The notes beneath the pieces are model-generated. The model was not told the DNA's origin. It saw nothing but the letters and a program-made list of their open reading frames with translations, and searched no databases. Below are positions 1 through 11,345 of a stretch of 64,000 bases of DNA, in pieces. Both the position numbers and the translations under genes were made by a program. How positions within the stretch are numbered: the first letter of the stretch is position 1; every line of letters begins with the position of its first letter. This DNA comes from Enoplolaimus lenunculus (taxonomy: Eukaryota > Nematoda > Enoplea > Enoplida > Thoracostomopsidae): assembly GCA_030248215.1 (NCBI GenBank), contig JASANG010001277.1, forward strand, positions 1 through 64,000, written 5' to 3'.

Positions 1-119
1 TCAATTGCTGCCGTGTCCATTGGGGTTTGTGGTTGATCAGTTAAGGTGGAAGTCTCCTCCGACAAAATACTGCCGCCTCCAGCAATACCAATGACATCGT
101 GATCACTGGTTGTAGGCAT
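1..119 (-). CDS. Partial first coding exon leaving the left edge
   Basis: A reading frame opens with ATG at 119 and stays open for 39 codons to the window edge. It begins MPTTSDHDVIGIAGGG and is rich in Ser, Thr, Gly and acidic residues. It lies beyond the stop of the neighbouring minus-strand gene (3561), so it is probably the start of another gene transcribed leftwards. The sequence just upstream is AT-rich and shows no obvious promoter. No domain is recognisable in so short a piece. It could also be an internal exon, because an AG lies close upstream of the ATG. Confidence 0.4.
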   Translation of the reverse strand, partial: MPTTSDHDVIGIAGGGSILSEETSTLTDQPQTPMDTAAI

Positions 120-1492
120 TATTTAATATAAAAACTATGCTAATATACAAATTATCTATTAGCTGAAAGCAATTGGGTTACTGAATTTAAGCAAAACATA
201 AGAATCACTAAGAAATGATTGTTACGTGAGGTATGAACCTGAGCTGCATAATAGCTTGAGAATAAAAATTGATAATTGAAATGTAATAACGAGATGTAGA
301 AGTATAAATTTATTGCATGAATTTGCAAATTTATATAACTCAGAAATCCTTTGCGAAAACAGATCACAAAAGTTTTTGACGATTTTTCAACGACAAAGTT
401 TCCACATTTAAATGTTTAGAATTTGCCACAAAACAGTAAAAAATTCCGGTTCCTGCATGATTGAATGCAGGAACAGTAATGAATTTTTGCAGGAATTCCC
501 GTCGGAACAGGATTTCCAGTTAAACTCTGCAATACTGCAATGGCAAAGAAAAGATACTTTTCTAATCAGTGAATGATATTATACTCAGCAGGAACACATG
601 CTGTCAGCTTTGAATAACATACATCAGAAAATTAATTTCAAACTTGTGGCTGGTACCATCACAACACAGTGAAAATAGCACTCAGCTGAAACTTTCAGAT
701 TACATGTCAAATTTACTGAACTTTCAAAAGAAACACTTGAAAAATGGAATTTATGCATCAAGAAGTAACCTGAATCTGCCTCAACATGCAACATTTATTA
801 TGTGCAATTTCGTTTCAGAAATACTATTGAAAATAATACATAAGTCCATAAACTAAAACTAAACAATGTTTTGATCAAAATGCGAAGTTTCGAAATGGTT
901 TATATTAACTTGACTTCAATTTAGTAAAATTTCAGAATGGTACAAAACTTGTACTAAACAACTTTTTTTCATAAATATCCTTAGAAGCAGTGCCAATAGG
1001 TGTTACGTTTTGCCTCTTTTGAGAATACGGTAAAAAGAATAAACATTTAATTGAAGAATAAATATTTAATTGTGGACTGCAAATACTGCATGCCTGTCAC
1101 ACGAATAAACGAGTTTAAGTTATACGTTGCAAAGTCAAGGTTGATAAAATAGGCTTTTGAATTGCAAGACAAAATATTACAAAACACTAGCATGTATGTA
1201 CACGCATTGAGATACAGATGCAATACATTGGCTGTGAATAAAGGACTGCAAAACGTTGATCGGATTGCCTTTGAAGGTAGTCTTCCACGCCGTGTATACA
1301 TATGGTCAGCATCCCAAGAAGCATATTCATGGGTTGCAAGCAAAACTCGTTAACTTTCACTTTTCCTGATATTACAAACTTTACGCTTTTTATGAATGAT
1401 AACCAATTACCATGTAACGTTGGATTTCCATGTAAACAGTTCAGTGATTTATTCCTGTTTTACAACACAATATATACATTGAACTAAAAAAC

Positions 1493-2125
1493 GATAACAT
1501 TGAATTTAGAAGGGATATGTTTGATGGAGGATACAAATTTTTTTGTATTATTATGCGTCATCCATTTTATCGTGTGCCCGCCGTGTGGAAAATTGACGCA
1601 ACCATTTCCAAGCACGGTTTTGAAAAACGCTTCAAGAAGGAAATTTAATTTGAAAAAATTGTTCTAGTGGAAAATTGAGACAATTTACAAACCGTACTAG
1701 TAAATTGAAATGATATTTTGACTGTCAATTTCCCAATAGGGAATTTAAATAGGACAGCAGTAGGAAATTGAGACATTTTTAAAATTTAAATAGGAAATTG
1801 ATCCCAGATGATGGTCAAGCCCGAGAGATGGTTGATTTTACAAAGCAGTTAAAAAGTGGTATTACTATGTTTGCAATGGAAGAATATGCTGCACAACTTA
1901 GTGTAACTGGTAATACATTGAATTTAGAAGGGATGTGTTTGATGGAGGATACAAAATATTTTGTATTATTTGAGTAAAGTCCATAGCAGTGACTGCAATT
2001 ATTAATCAAACCCAGATGATGGTCAACCCCGAAAGATGGATGATTTTACAAAGCAGTTAGAAAGTGGTAGTACTATGTTTGCAGTGGGAGAATATGCCGC
2101 ATAACTTAGTGTAACTGGTAGTACA
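1493..2125 (+). repeat. Protein-derived tandem repeat (about 208-bp period)
   Basis: Two copies start at 1803 and 2011, 208 bp apart, and a third partial piece of the unit lies at about 1493-1545. Read in plus-strand frame, the first copy encodes PDDGQAREMVDFTKQL and continues for about 60 residues to a stop after YFVLFE. The second starts PDDGQPRKMDDFTKQL and has an internal stop. Several differences between copies leave the residue unchanged or swap similar residues, so the sequence probably descends from coding DNA. I do not recognise the protein. It may be a broken gene fragment or part of a transposase. Confidence 0.45.
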
Positions 2126-2284
2126 GAAGTAAGGTGGAAAATCTCTTAAAACACAAATTATATTACAAGTGAACTATGGATAAACGAATAAATACATAAT
2201 TCACAGTTTCATTAGCTTCTGCTACAGTTTTAGGTATTGTAATGAGTACATTCCATTGTAATATTTACTCACTTACCACGCACT

Positions 2285-2411
2285 GTAATGCAACTTCCAT
2301 AAGTCCATAACATGCGTACACCAGGGATACTGAAGCTAAGCTTCAATGTCCGTGAAACTACCCCCTCAAAAGTCACATGGTGTACGCATGTTATTGTGGA
2401 AATTGTATTAC
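2285..2411. mobile_element. Palindromic MITE, copy 1
   Basis: The left end GTAATGCAACTTCCA and the right end (reverse complement GTAATACAATTTCCAC) form inverted repeats that run on into TAACATGCGTACACCA. The middle is a smaller palindrome around GAAGCTAAGCTTC. A related copy lies at 32263-32400. There is no coding capacity, and the superfamily cannot be told from the ends alone. Confidence 0.7.
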
Positions 2412-2589
2412 ATTGATTGTCATAAAACAAAACACGGAAATGAATATTGATGTTTTGAATTAAAAAATATATGAGGCTTGTCGTGCAACTGGAACATATT
2501 ACAGAGCTTTCATACGTATATTTACTTACACCGGCTGACGCTTAAACACTGTCAGATGCAACTGATGACATAGCGTCATTGTCATTTAC

Positions 2590-2965
2590 AAACTATATAA
2601 AGGCAGCAATCTTAATATAAACCAGTTTTCACTTCTCCCATACATTTCAGACATAAAATGTAGCAACAGTTAGTTGATTATGTATGGAATGAGTTTTTGT
2701 AGCCTGAAGTTAAAAATGCGGAAGCTGAAGTTGCGGTATATAAGCACAATTGTGGTATTGCTGGAGTTTGTTGATGGTCCATCAGAACGAGAGCATAACC
2801 TTATGCAACTTGTAAAAGAACGTCACAAAATGACTTTACCAGTAAATAGGTACGTGAACAATAAGAAGAGGGCAATTCCCTTAGAGGCGTTTTTAATGTA
2901 TTTGGAAAATTCCCAACTTTCCGTCTAAAGCCCAAACCATACATTTCTCACACGTTTGAATAAAT
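2590..2965 (+). other. Possible small transcription unit (TATA, ORF, AATAAA)
   Basis: A TATATAAAG box-like string lies at about 2595. It is followed by a frame that can start at 2674 (MIMYGMSF...) or at the later Met of MRKLKLRYIS and stops at 2928. An AATAAA lies about 30 bp after the stop. The last 40 residues, including LVKERHKMTLPVNRYVNNKK, are basic and hydrophilic. I do not recognise the product. The adjacent reading frames also look partly protein-like, so this may be a decayed transposon gene rather than a living small gene. Confidence 0.25.
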
Positions 2966-3560
2966 ATATACACATTTTATCCCGTGCAGGCGCGGCCCCT
3001 ACGGCGATGAGTAGTCTGGCGCTATTATAGCGTTGGGCTGGGGAATATCTCCTGTGGACCACTGCATGATGAACAATTTATGACCTCCTTTTTTACCTCC
3101 ACATATGGGTGTGTGGCGCACTTATATTCCCTGCACCTCCACATGTGGCGGTGTGTGGCGCACTAATCTTCCCTCCACCTCCACATGTGGAGGTAGAGGT
3201 TGCAAAACCCCCATTTTTTCACTATTTTTTACGTTCCTATTCCTGTAGTTTCCAGCGATTTAAACTTAAATTCAAAACAAACTTACTATAATATTTTTGT
3301 TTCCCAGACGCCGTTTTGCTGTAGCGATTTTCTGTTTGCTGAAACTCGATAACAAACCAAACGGTCCCTTTCAATACAAGCATTAAAAGTTAAACACTTA
3401 ACCGAAAGGACAAATGCAATACTTACTTGCCCCAAATTCACTTTTGGAATTATTATTATAACTTCATTGTTGGCAGATAAATATAAACAAAAGAGGTGCA
3501 TTCGAAATATATTCTAAACTGTTTCAGTTGCAGAACTTTTACATTACTACTGCATAAAGG

Positions 3561-6500
3561 TCATATGGCGCCTCCAAACCTAAAAAAGTGTGTTCATCAA
3601 CTTAGGAAGAGACCGCAAATGGAGAAACTGGCGGCCGCGTGGGTGTGTCCTACAACTCACCATAGAGCCAAGTAACAATAGAAAGCAGAAACATTACTAG
3701 TTTTACCAGATACTGTTAAGAACAAGTCTTTAACATTAAGTAGATTCTACAATGAAATAAAATACCGACAGATATTGTCCAATGAAAAACGATTTTAACT
3801 GACTAGAAAATTTAAGTCACTGTACCTGATTAAAGAAGCGTGTAATTTACGTTTACCCAATTTGGGTTGCTGTTGAATGGTTTTGGGTGGAGGACAAATT
3901 TTCAATGATTTTCTAAAATAAAAACAAATCAAACTATTCTAACATTAAATACTATGCGCCAATCCAGAATGCATTTTAAGCAGAAATATTAACAACAGAA
4001 CATGGACATTCCCTGGGTTCTGACGGAGTCGCCGGCTTTAGCTGGGAACCCCGTTACGGGTGGGGGCTCCAGTCAATACGTGGCCCTACCTACTAAAAGT
4101 GCACTCTGGTCCCAGTATTCAGGTGATTCCGGGTATTTTCGCCGAAAAATATCCTGGTCCGGGTTTTCGCTTCAAGAAATTCCGGGTCCAGATTTTTTTA
4201 ACAAATCGTTTCGAACCCGGCCAGGTATTACAAAAATACCAGGACAAAATACCAGAAATAAAATTAGCTTAGTGATTTTAGCATAGTGCTTTTAACATTC
4301 CACGCCTGCATTCGGAATTCCCAACACCTTTCTTAAGACAACTATCGTATGTCATATGTAAAAGCAAACTACAGAAGGAAAAAGTTCTTCGTCAACAGGC
4401 TTCGCCTTTGAGTAATAAATAACCTGCGTAGATATATTTGTGTTACGATTACGAATATTTAATTAGGAATGGTTGGGACGGTCGGGATGCAGAGGCGTGA
4501 TATGTCTCATTTTAAGTTATTAATTCGACATTTTACTTAATGATTTACTTGAAATAAATTTTTGTGAATCACATTAGTCGCTTCGTATTGCATACTGCCC
4601 ATTAATATTTTACACAATGAGTTGGTACAATATAGATGGAGACAAATCTTTCCAATCTTTAAAAATCAGGATTATGTTCAGTTTTTCGGCTAAAGAAATT
4701 GCGCGCCTGGGTTCAGAGTGGCACCGAATCTACGATTTAATCGAATCGGAACCCATTGCTAATTTGACCAATCCGAATCTGAAAAGGAATTACAATTTAC
4801 CGGAACTGGAATTTTAAAAAAATTAACGGAAACGAAAAATTTATTTTAATTTTCTTTTGTGCAATATTTTGGAGATAGATATTCCCTATCTCTTGCATTT
4901 TAGATTTTCATAATCCACGGAAGCGAAATCTACCTTCGGTGGGTTATTTTTGACAATTGTCAAGGTTTATATACGATACTAATGAATTTAATTTTACCAT
5001 TTAAGTTTAATGTAAAAACATACCGACATCGGAAGGTGAAAAATGCCGGAACCGAAATTCCGGTTGCACCCTTGTTCAACCTGAATTTCTGGAAAAATTC
5101 AATTCCTGTTCATGTTCCTGCATCTAAGATGCATGAACCGAAATATTTACGATTTTGTGGCAAATTTATTCATAATTATTAAATCAGAAACTATATTTTC
5201 GGAATGACTGTTTTTGCAATTCGTTCAAGTTTTTAATAAACTGTTTCTCATGTGGTTTCGCAATCGCAAAACCTGATGTTGAAATAGCTGAAAATTTGTC
5301 TAAGCCATTTTTTGGCAAGGTTTCTAAAATTTAACGGTAACTCGGTGATGAAAATTATTTCAAATTCCGGTTCCTTTTCCTGCAAAGAAATTCAATTCCT
5401 GCTACAGCAAAATTTAGTTCCTGTTGGAACCCTGCACTTCACGAATAGAGAATAGTTCAAAGGTACAAAAACTGGCTAAAATTGATAATTCCTAAACTTT
5501 TAGCAAAACTACATGTCCACATTCTTGTGTTTAAACCATAAAATAATGATTCCACTGGATAAAATCTGCGACACATCATTAACCTTCCACAAACTATCCG
5601 AAACATTTATCCATTTACAGAAGAAGACCCTAATCAGCCACTGTAATCCCTAAACCAGATCACATTCAAATTCCAAAATTAACTTACCGGTTTCGTTGTG
5701 ATTTTGTCGCTATATCGGCTTCTGATTCACTGTCCGAAGAATCCAAACTGTCAAAATGTAACATCTTGCGAGGCGAAATGGAAACTTTCTGTTGTTGTGC
5801 GCCTTTTGAGGTTGATCTTGTTTTTGATGTGCTAAACAAAATGTTTAATTGAGCAGATAAGATAAAGTATAACCACAGAAATTGTTTTATCTTAAATGTA
5901 AAACATTGGAATACACTTATCAGTAGCATGGGTATTGATAATCTAATACCAGGGTGCAACCGGAATTCCGGTTCCGGCATTTTTTCACCTTCCGGTTCCG
6001 GTTCCGGTAAATTTTTACCGGATTTAAAAATTCCGGTATTATAATTTGGCCGTTTTCTTAACTTTGCTAATTTTTAAGAATGTCTTTTGAAAGCCACTTG
6101 TACTCCGAATATAAGCCATTGATGGTGGATTTCACTTCAGTCGATGATGAAAATCTAAAATACAACAAATAAAATAAATACCTATGTTCGACTAAGGTTA
6201 TTTCACAAATAATAGAGCAAAAAATAAAATTAAAATGAAATTTTTGGCGAAATGCATTTTTCACTTTCCGGTTCCGGTTCCGGTAAATTGTAATTCCGGT
6301 TGCACCCTGTCTAATACCAAATGCATTGACGACCTAATGAGAACCTAAAGAACACTAAGTGGTATTAGAAAGGTCCCGTTTCAAAATTTTCGCTATTCAA
6401 CTAATTTACTGCCTTGTGCAACATTTATCACATCAAATAAAACCGTGAGAAAAAGAATAACGCTAGCAGCCCATTTAACTAGAATCAGGACACCTAAATA

Positions 6501-9500
6501 CTTACATCCGGGTGCGATTTACTTTCGCCCTGTTCCAAACCTTGCAGTAAGGCGACGACGCAGAACTATCAGAAAGTGAAGTGTCACTAGAGTTGCAACC
6601 ATCATTTGAATAAAACTTTTCGGCACTTGTCGTAATGTCTAATACAGCGCGACGCGGAGTTCTTGCTTTCGACCGTTTTCTAACAGTATTTGTGCTCAAA
6701 ATTTATAAATCATAATCAAAATATTAATATTTACTGCTTAGTTTTTCGTTATTTATCGCTCCAACACCAAATTTTGATGCGTGAAAACCATTCTTATCAT
6801 GTGTTTTCGTTCAGCCTTCTAATCCTTCTGGCAAACGCTGTAATTATATTTTTGTTTACTTTGCTCATATTTCAAATCAGTTCCTGATGTTGCTTTTGTT
6901 TTTCACTGATAAAAGATAACATTGAAAAACCTTTTAAAAAATTTGAAATTAACTCGTTTTGCGCTTTCCCCAAGCGTATAAAACACTCTTGTCTGCCATA
7001 CCAGGTATTACGTACCTAATTGGCGATTTCGACCGAACACTAGACACATCTGAGTGCACTGATGAGAACTTATCACCGCGATTGCTTATACTTCTGTTGA
7101 CTCTCGGAGATATTCTACCATGCTGTTCCGGTGTACTACGTTCTGGATCAGATTCTTCTAAATTCGATACTCCGTAACAATAGTCGTCAGCTTTGCTACA
7201 AAATCAAATTGAAAAATAGTAAAAATTCAACATGTATATAACCTCAATGTATGCAAACTTTACATAATTTCAAAACAATGCCGTATTGCAACCATGCTCA
7301 ATCATATCTTCTACCATCACAATTCTCTTATTGCTTTAAACTATCGTTCTCTGACTGGTGACAGGCGCATAAAGAGTATAGCATCTATCACCAGTTAGCG
7401 ATAGATTAACAATTGTGGAGCAGCGCCACCTGGTAATACATCGGATGTTGCTTTTGTTTTTCACTGATAAAAGATAACATTGAAAAACCTTTTAAAAAAT
7501 TTGAAATTAACTAGTTTTGCGCTTTCCCCAAGCGTATAAAACACTCTTGTCTTCCATACCAGGTATTACGTACCTAATTGGCGATTTTGACTGAACACTA
7601 GACACATCTGAGTGCACTGATGAGAACTTATCACCACGATTGCTTATACTTCTGTTGACTCTCTGAGATATTCCACAATGCTGTTCCGGTGTACTACGTT
7701 CTGGATCAGATTCTTCTAAATTCGATACTCCGTAACAATAGTCGTCAGCTTTGCTACAAAACCAAATTGAAAAATAGTAAAAATTCAACACGTATATAAC
7801 CTCAATGTATGCAAACTTTACATAATTTCAAAACAATGCCGTATTGCAACCATGCTCAATCATATCTTCTACCATCACAATTCTCTTATTGCTTTAAACT
7901 ATCGTTCTCTGATTGGTGACAGGCGCATAAAGAGTATAGCATCTATCACCAGTTAGCGATACATTAACAATTGTGGAGCAGCGCTACCTGGTAATACATC
8001 GATTTGAGAATCATAATGACCGCACAGGTTACCAAACTTCTACTTTTTGAAAGGAAACCCAAAACACTTTGATTTTATTGTAACAACGCACAGATAGTGG
8101 CATTTTCGCGTTTAAAATATTTAAGGCATCGTGTAAAAATATGGGTCATGCGCATTTATAACGTCTACGCTATGTTAAAAAAATTTCCAGTCACTATATC
8201 TTTGAATCAGGGTTGTACCCACGATGTTTCTTTTGAGACAGTGGAATTTATCCCGAGCCTATTTGAAGGGTATGTGGACAGTAGCCAAGTGAAATATAAA
8301 ATAAAAAATGACGTTTCGGCCGATTTATTAGTTTAATTGCATGAAACGGCAATTAATAGCAGATAAAAATATTTTCTGTCTTGCGTTTTTGACAGAGACC
8401 GCCCATACCTGCAGGTACCGTGGCCTAAGGCCTCGGCTCCGTGCGGAACGCTTAATTTGGCGGAGGGGGGTCTAACGGAGCAAATGTATCCTTTGCTTGA
8501 CTTCACGCCTTTTAAAGAGCTGAAGAAGAATTTGGTGTTTCGGTTATGCAAATCTTTACAAAACATACGTATACATACGTACATTCAGGGTGCAACCGGA
8601 ATTATAAAATACCGGAACCAGAAAGTTAAAAAATACCGGAACCGGAAAATAAAAAATATTTGTTACCAAAAAATTCATTTAAAGCGCTATTTTAACGCTT
8701 TTAATGCTTTAAACACACTATTTAGAATGCCAAAATCCTGAAACAAATACAGTAGGTGGAAACATATGATAAATGATGGAGTACGGCACCAATTGAAAAT
8801 TTTGGCAATGCACGCTTGGACAATTTCAGATAAATAAGTTAGAATAATATGCCATTTTTTAAATTTTCGAATAAGAAAAATTTTTCAATACCGGAAATAC
8901 CGCAAAATTCCGTTGAAAAAATACCAGATTTCTTACCGGAACCGGATAGTGAAAAATACCGTATTTCCCTTCCAGAACCGGATTTCCGGTTGCACCCTGC
9001 TTACATTAGTTTTTTACGTTACAGAACGTATATATTATTTAAAACACTGCTTCGATTTAAATTCATTTTTACGGAAACCGTGTCAAAATACTCTTACAGA
9101 AACATCAATTAGCTACGGACGGTTGGCACTGGCCGCGGCCCCAATGAAAATGCCGGCCCTGGAGCCAACTCTAATTTCGACCAACCTCGTTTTATGGATG
9201 GTTTCTAACGTAGCACTAGTGACAGGACTGTAACACGCATTTGATAGTGATAGTTTGTGAGATGCGTGTGGACCAGGCACTGTAGAAACATTCCGTGATG
9301 AAAATGACTGGCTTCCACCGCTAGCTGTCAGTACGCTTGGCAAACATTCAACGTTGTGAGAAATTCGTCTGCGAGATCTAAACATCACTGTGACATGTGT
9401 ATGTTACAGTAAGTGCATGACCGAATATCCGGCTCCGAAAAAACTGAAGGATAGTTACGTAAATATCGATCAAAATCTGTGTCAAAATGGTATTTGTTAT

Positions 9501-11345
9501 TACGTGAAAAATTCCACTTCTACAAAACTCTCATTTGCAGCGCAAATGCCTTTAAAAGATTTTTTTGTTTTCATAATTTTTGGCGATATTTAGCAAAACT
9601 AGTGAATAACGCAAACTATAAGGCAGCCAACAATGCGTAAGTCAGCAACCGAAACTATTTCGGAATATCTGTTGATGTAACTATTCGTGCTCCGGCAAAA
9701 ATTGCATTTCTGTTTCTGCTTAATATACCTGCAAAACTTAATTTCTGCTGGAACGCTGACGGATACGTACTAATAATTACCAGCATTGTATTTATATACA
9801 AGTCTAAACGAAAAGAAAACAAGCCAAATCAGTTAGCGGTGGTTTACCTTAAACTTGAAATATCTGGTCTTGATTTCGAAACATCACAATTTCTTGCAAC
9901 TGAAGAACTAGATCGGTTACACGCATCTTCGCCAAAGTCGTCTGTAATCTCACTGATTAAAGCAGCAATATCGTCAGCTCTGTTACCTTTAAGTTCTGCA
10001 AAAAACAAATATATGGTACGTAACACTGTTACTTTTCCTTCGGCTACATACAGTTCTTTACATGTTGCAACAGCACTACATGACGACAAGCCATATACAA
10101 CTTAACTTACATATACTGTGAGAACGCCAATCGACACAATGGAAAATCAACGCCACATTCATTGCTTGGTAAAAGGATTATCATATATTCGGCGACGTCA
10201 TTGTACTGGCCGATGCGAGTCCGCCCATGCCACGCCTATGCCCTTCGGATGCATAAAAACCTTTATTATATAAAGATTTGGCCCATGTTACTTTAAGGAG
10301 CGTCCAGGTTTCTGATAGGTCTATAAAAGTGTAGGTTTAGAGTCTAGATTGCATTTTTGTTTAGACTTAGGCTTAGGAACACATTTTTGCAACGCTTAGG
10401 CTTTGGCTTATAAATACGCTTAATCAAGTAACGTATGGGTTTGTGCCAGGGTGCGACCGGATATCCGGTCCCGGTTTAATATTCGGCAAAAAACTGATAT
10501 CCGTATCCGGTTCCGGTATCCGGTAGAAAACTACCGGACTGCCGAATATCATCAAACAGCTTTTTACAAGTAAGCGTCTTTAACTTCTTGCAGTGATTAC
10601 ATTTCTGGGCATGCCAAGATGTTCAAGTTTTGATAATAATTTTCAGCTACTTTTAACTTATGTACGCGAGAGAAAGTTAAACGCACTTTTGCATTAAAAT
10701 AGTTTCGTTTATCAGCAGTAATTATGAATTTTATAACAGACGAAAACCTTGAGCGCGCTAAAAATACAACGAAAAAAATAAATTATTTTAACATATACGT
10801 ACAATATCCGGTATCCGGTTCCTGTTCCGGTAAAAAGTTCAATATACGTATCCGGTTCCGGTATCCGGTGAATTAATATCCGGTCGCACCCTGGTTTGTG
10901 CTCCGTCAGACATTTGAAGGTCAGCTACAGAAGTATTTATGCCTAAAAATATTTACACGAATTGATCTTTACTATACTATACGACTTACGTACCGTATTT
11001 TTTCGCAGACTGAGACATACTGCTGCGGGTTTTCACCTTAACACTTGTTGCAGAGGGTGGAGAATTTTCCCGTGATGACTGTTTGCTATTGTGGTTATGT
11101 TTGTTAGGCTTTCCTGCGCTCCCGGTACTGATTGGCGATTTATCCAATGTCACAACCAACAGTCGTTGTTGAAATTTGGCTCCTGGTTTTGATGAGCTTT
11201 GCGTTGACGTAGCAGATATTCTGCTTTCAGTTGGTGAATTGGATGCATAGTATCCAGATTCTTCCAGCTGTTTCTCAATTGCGAACTGGTTTAAAGAACG
11301 AAACATGGAATGGCGTCTGCGGGGTTCACGTTTAGCAGGTTGCAT
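3561..11345 (-). CDS. Unknown SP/TP-rich disordered protein, 9 exons, 491 aa
   Basis: Exons, in coding order, are 11345-10994, 9995-9848, 9377-9186, 7753-7574, 7195-7016, 6679-6506, 5831-5688, 3912-3826 and 3579-3561 (stop TGA). Every junction has GT..AG and the phases agree. Intron 1 is phase 1 and all others are phase 2, so each internal exon from the third on is a multiple of three. Joined, they encode 491 residues, rich in Ser, Lys and Arg, with about a dozen Ser-Pro or Thr-Pro sites (KSPIR, RTPRR, ISPRK and others) and basic patches such as RSRRRIS and RKRSKAR. That composition suggests a disordered nuclear phosphoprotein of the CDK- or MAPK-substrate kind, which is inference. I see no folded domain and recognise no family. 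An acceptor-like AG lies 16 bases upstream of the ATG (exon could start at 11361), so a 5' UTR intron or a trans-spliced leader is possible. The weakest junction is the exon 3 donor (AG|GTTGGT at 9185). Confidence 0.75.
5950..6309. mobile_element. Family A hAT-type MITE
   Basis: A 360-bp element lies between CAGGGTGCAACCGGAATT and its inverted complement. An exact 8-bp target duplication TCTAATAC flanks it at 5942-5949 and 6310-6317. The sub-ends carry repeated CCGGTTCCGG blocks. Ends starting CAGGG with 8-bp duplications are typical of the hAT superfamily. It has no coding capacity and lies in an intron of the unknown minus-strand gene. Confidence 0.9.
6886..8001. repeat. 558-bp tandem duplication containing an exon
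   Basis: Units 6886-7443 and 7444-8001 follow each other head to tail and differ at roughly 14 positions by eye, so the duplication is fairly recent. Each unit contains one 180-nt exon of the minus-strand gene (7016-7195 and 7574-7753), complete with acceptor TTTTGTAG and donor AG|GTACGT. Because the exon begins and ends in phase 2, including both copies keeps the frame. The copies differ by four amino acids: HGRISPRV in the 7016-7195 copy against HCGISQRV, and VRSKSP against VQSKSP. Confidence 0.9.
8586..8999. mobile_element. Family A hAT-type MITE
   Basis: Ends are CAGGGTGCAACCGGAATT and its inverted complement. The flanks CGTACATT and CTTACATT match at 7 of 8 positions, as expected of an aged 8-bp target duplication. 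The inside is AT-rich with ACCGGAACCGG blocks. It lies in an intron of the unknown minus-strand gene. Confidence 0.85.
10272..10440. mobile_element. Decayed family B element with TTAGGC-like core
   Basis: The left end reads GGCCCATGTTACTTTAAGG, as in the well-preserved copy at 43269. The core has the same order of motifs, including a CTTAGGCTTAGG run and AACACATTTTTGCAACGC. The right end is diverged (AAGTAACGTATGGGT). A family A element is inserted immediately to the right. Confidence 0.6.
10447..10893. mobile_element. Family A hAT-type MITE, GCGACC subfamily
   Basis: A 447-bp element has ends CAGGGTGCGACCGGATAT and its inverted complement. An exact 8-bp target duplication GTTTGTGC lies at 10439-10446 and 10894-10901. 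The sub-ends repeat ATCCGG rather than the TTCCGG of the other subfamily. No coding capacity. Confidence 0.9.

Larger units (their letters stand above)
120..3560. other. Repeat-filled interval left of the unknown minus-strand gene
   Basis: No convincing multi-exon gene was found here. The interval holds a fragment of a GGAACAGGA/TTCCTG-rich interspersed repeat (about 420-535), protein-like tandem repeats (1493-2125), a palindromic MITE (2285-2411), a possible small transcription unit (2590-2965) and a roughly 41-bp tandem repeat with CACATGTGG cores (about 3095-3190). The other short frames look like chance. Confidence 0.6.
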
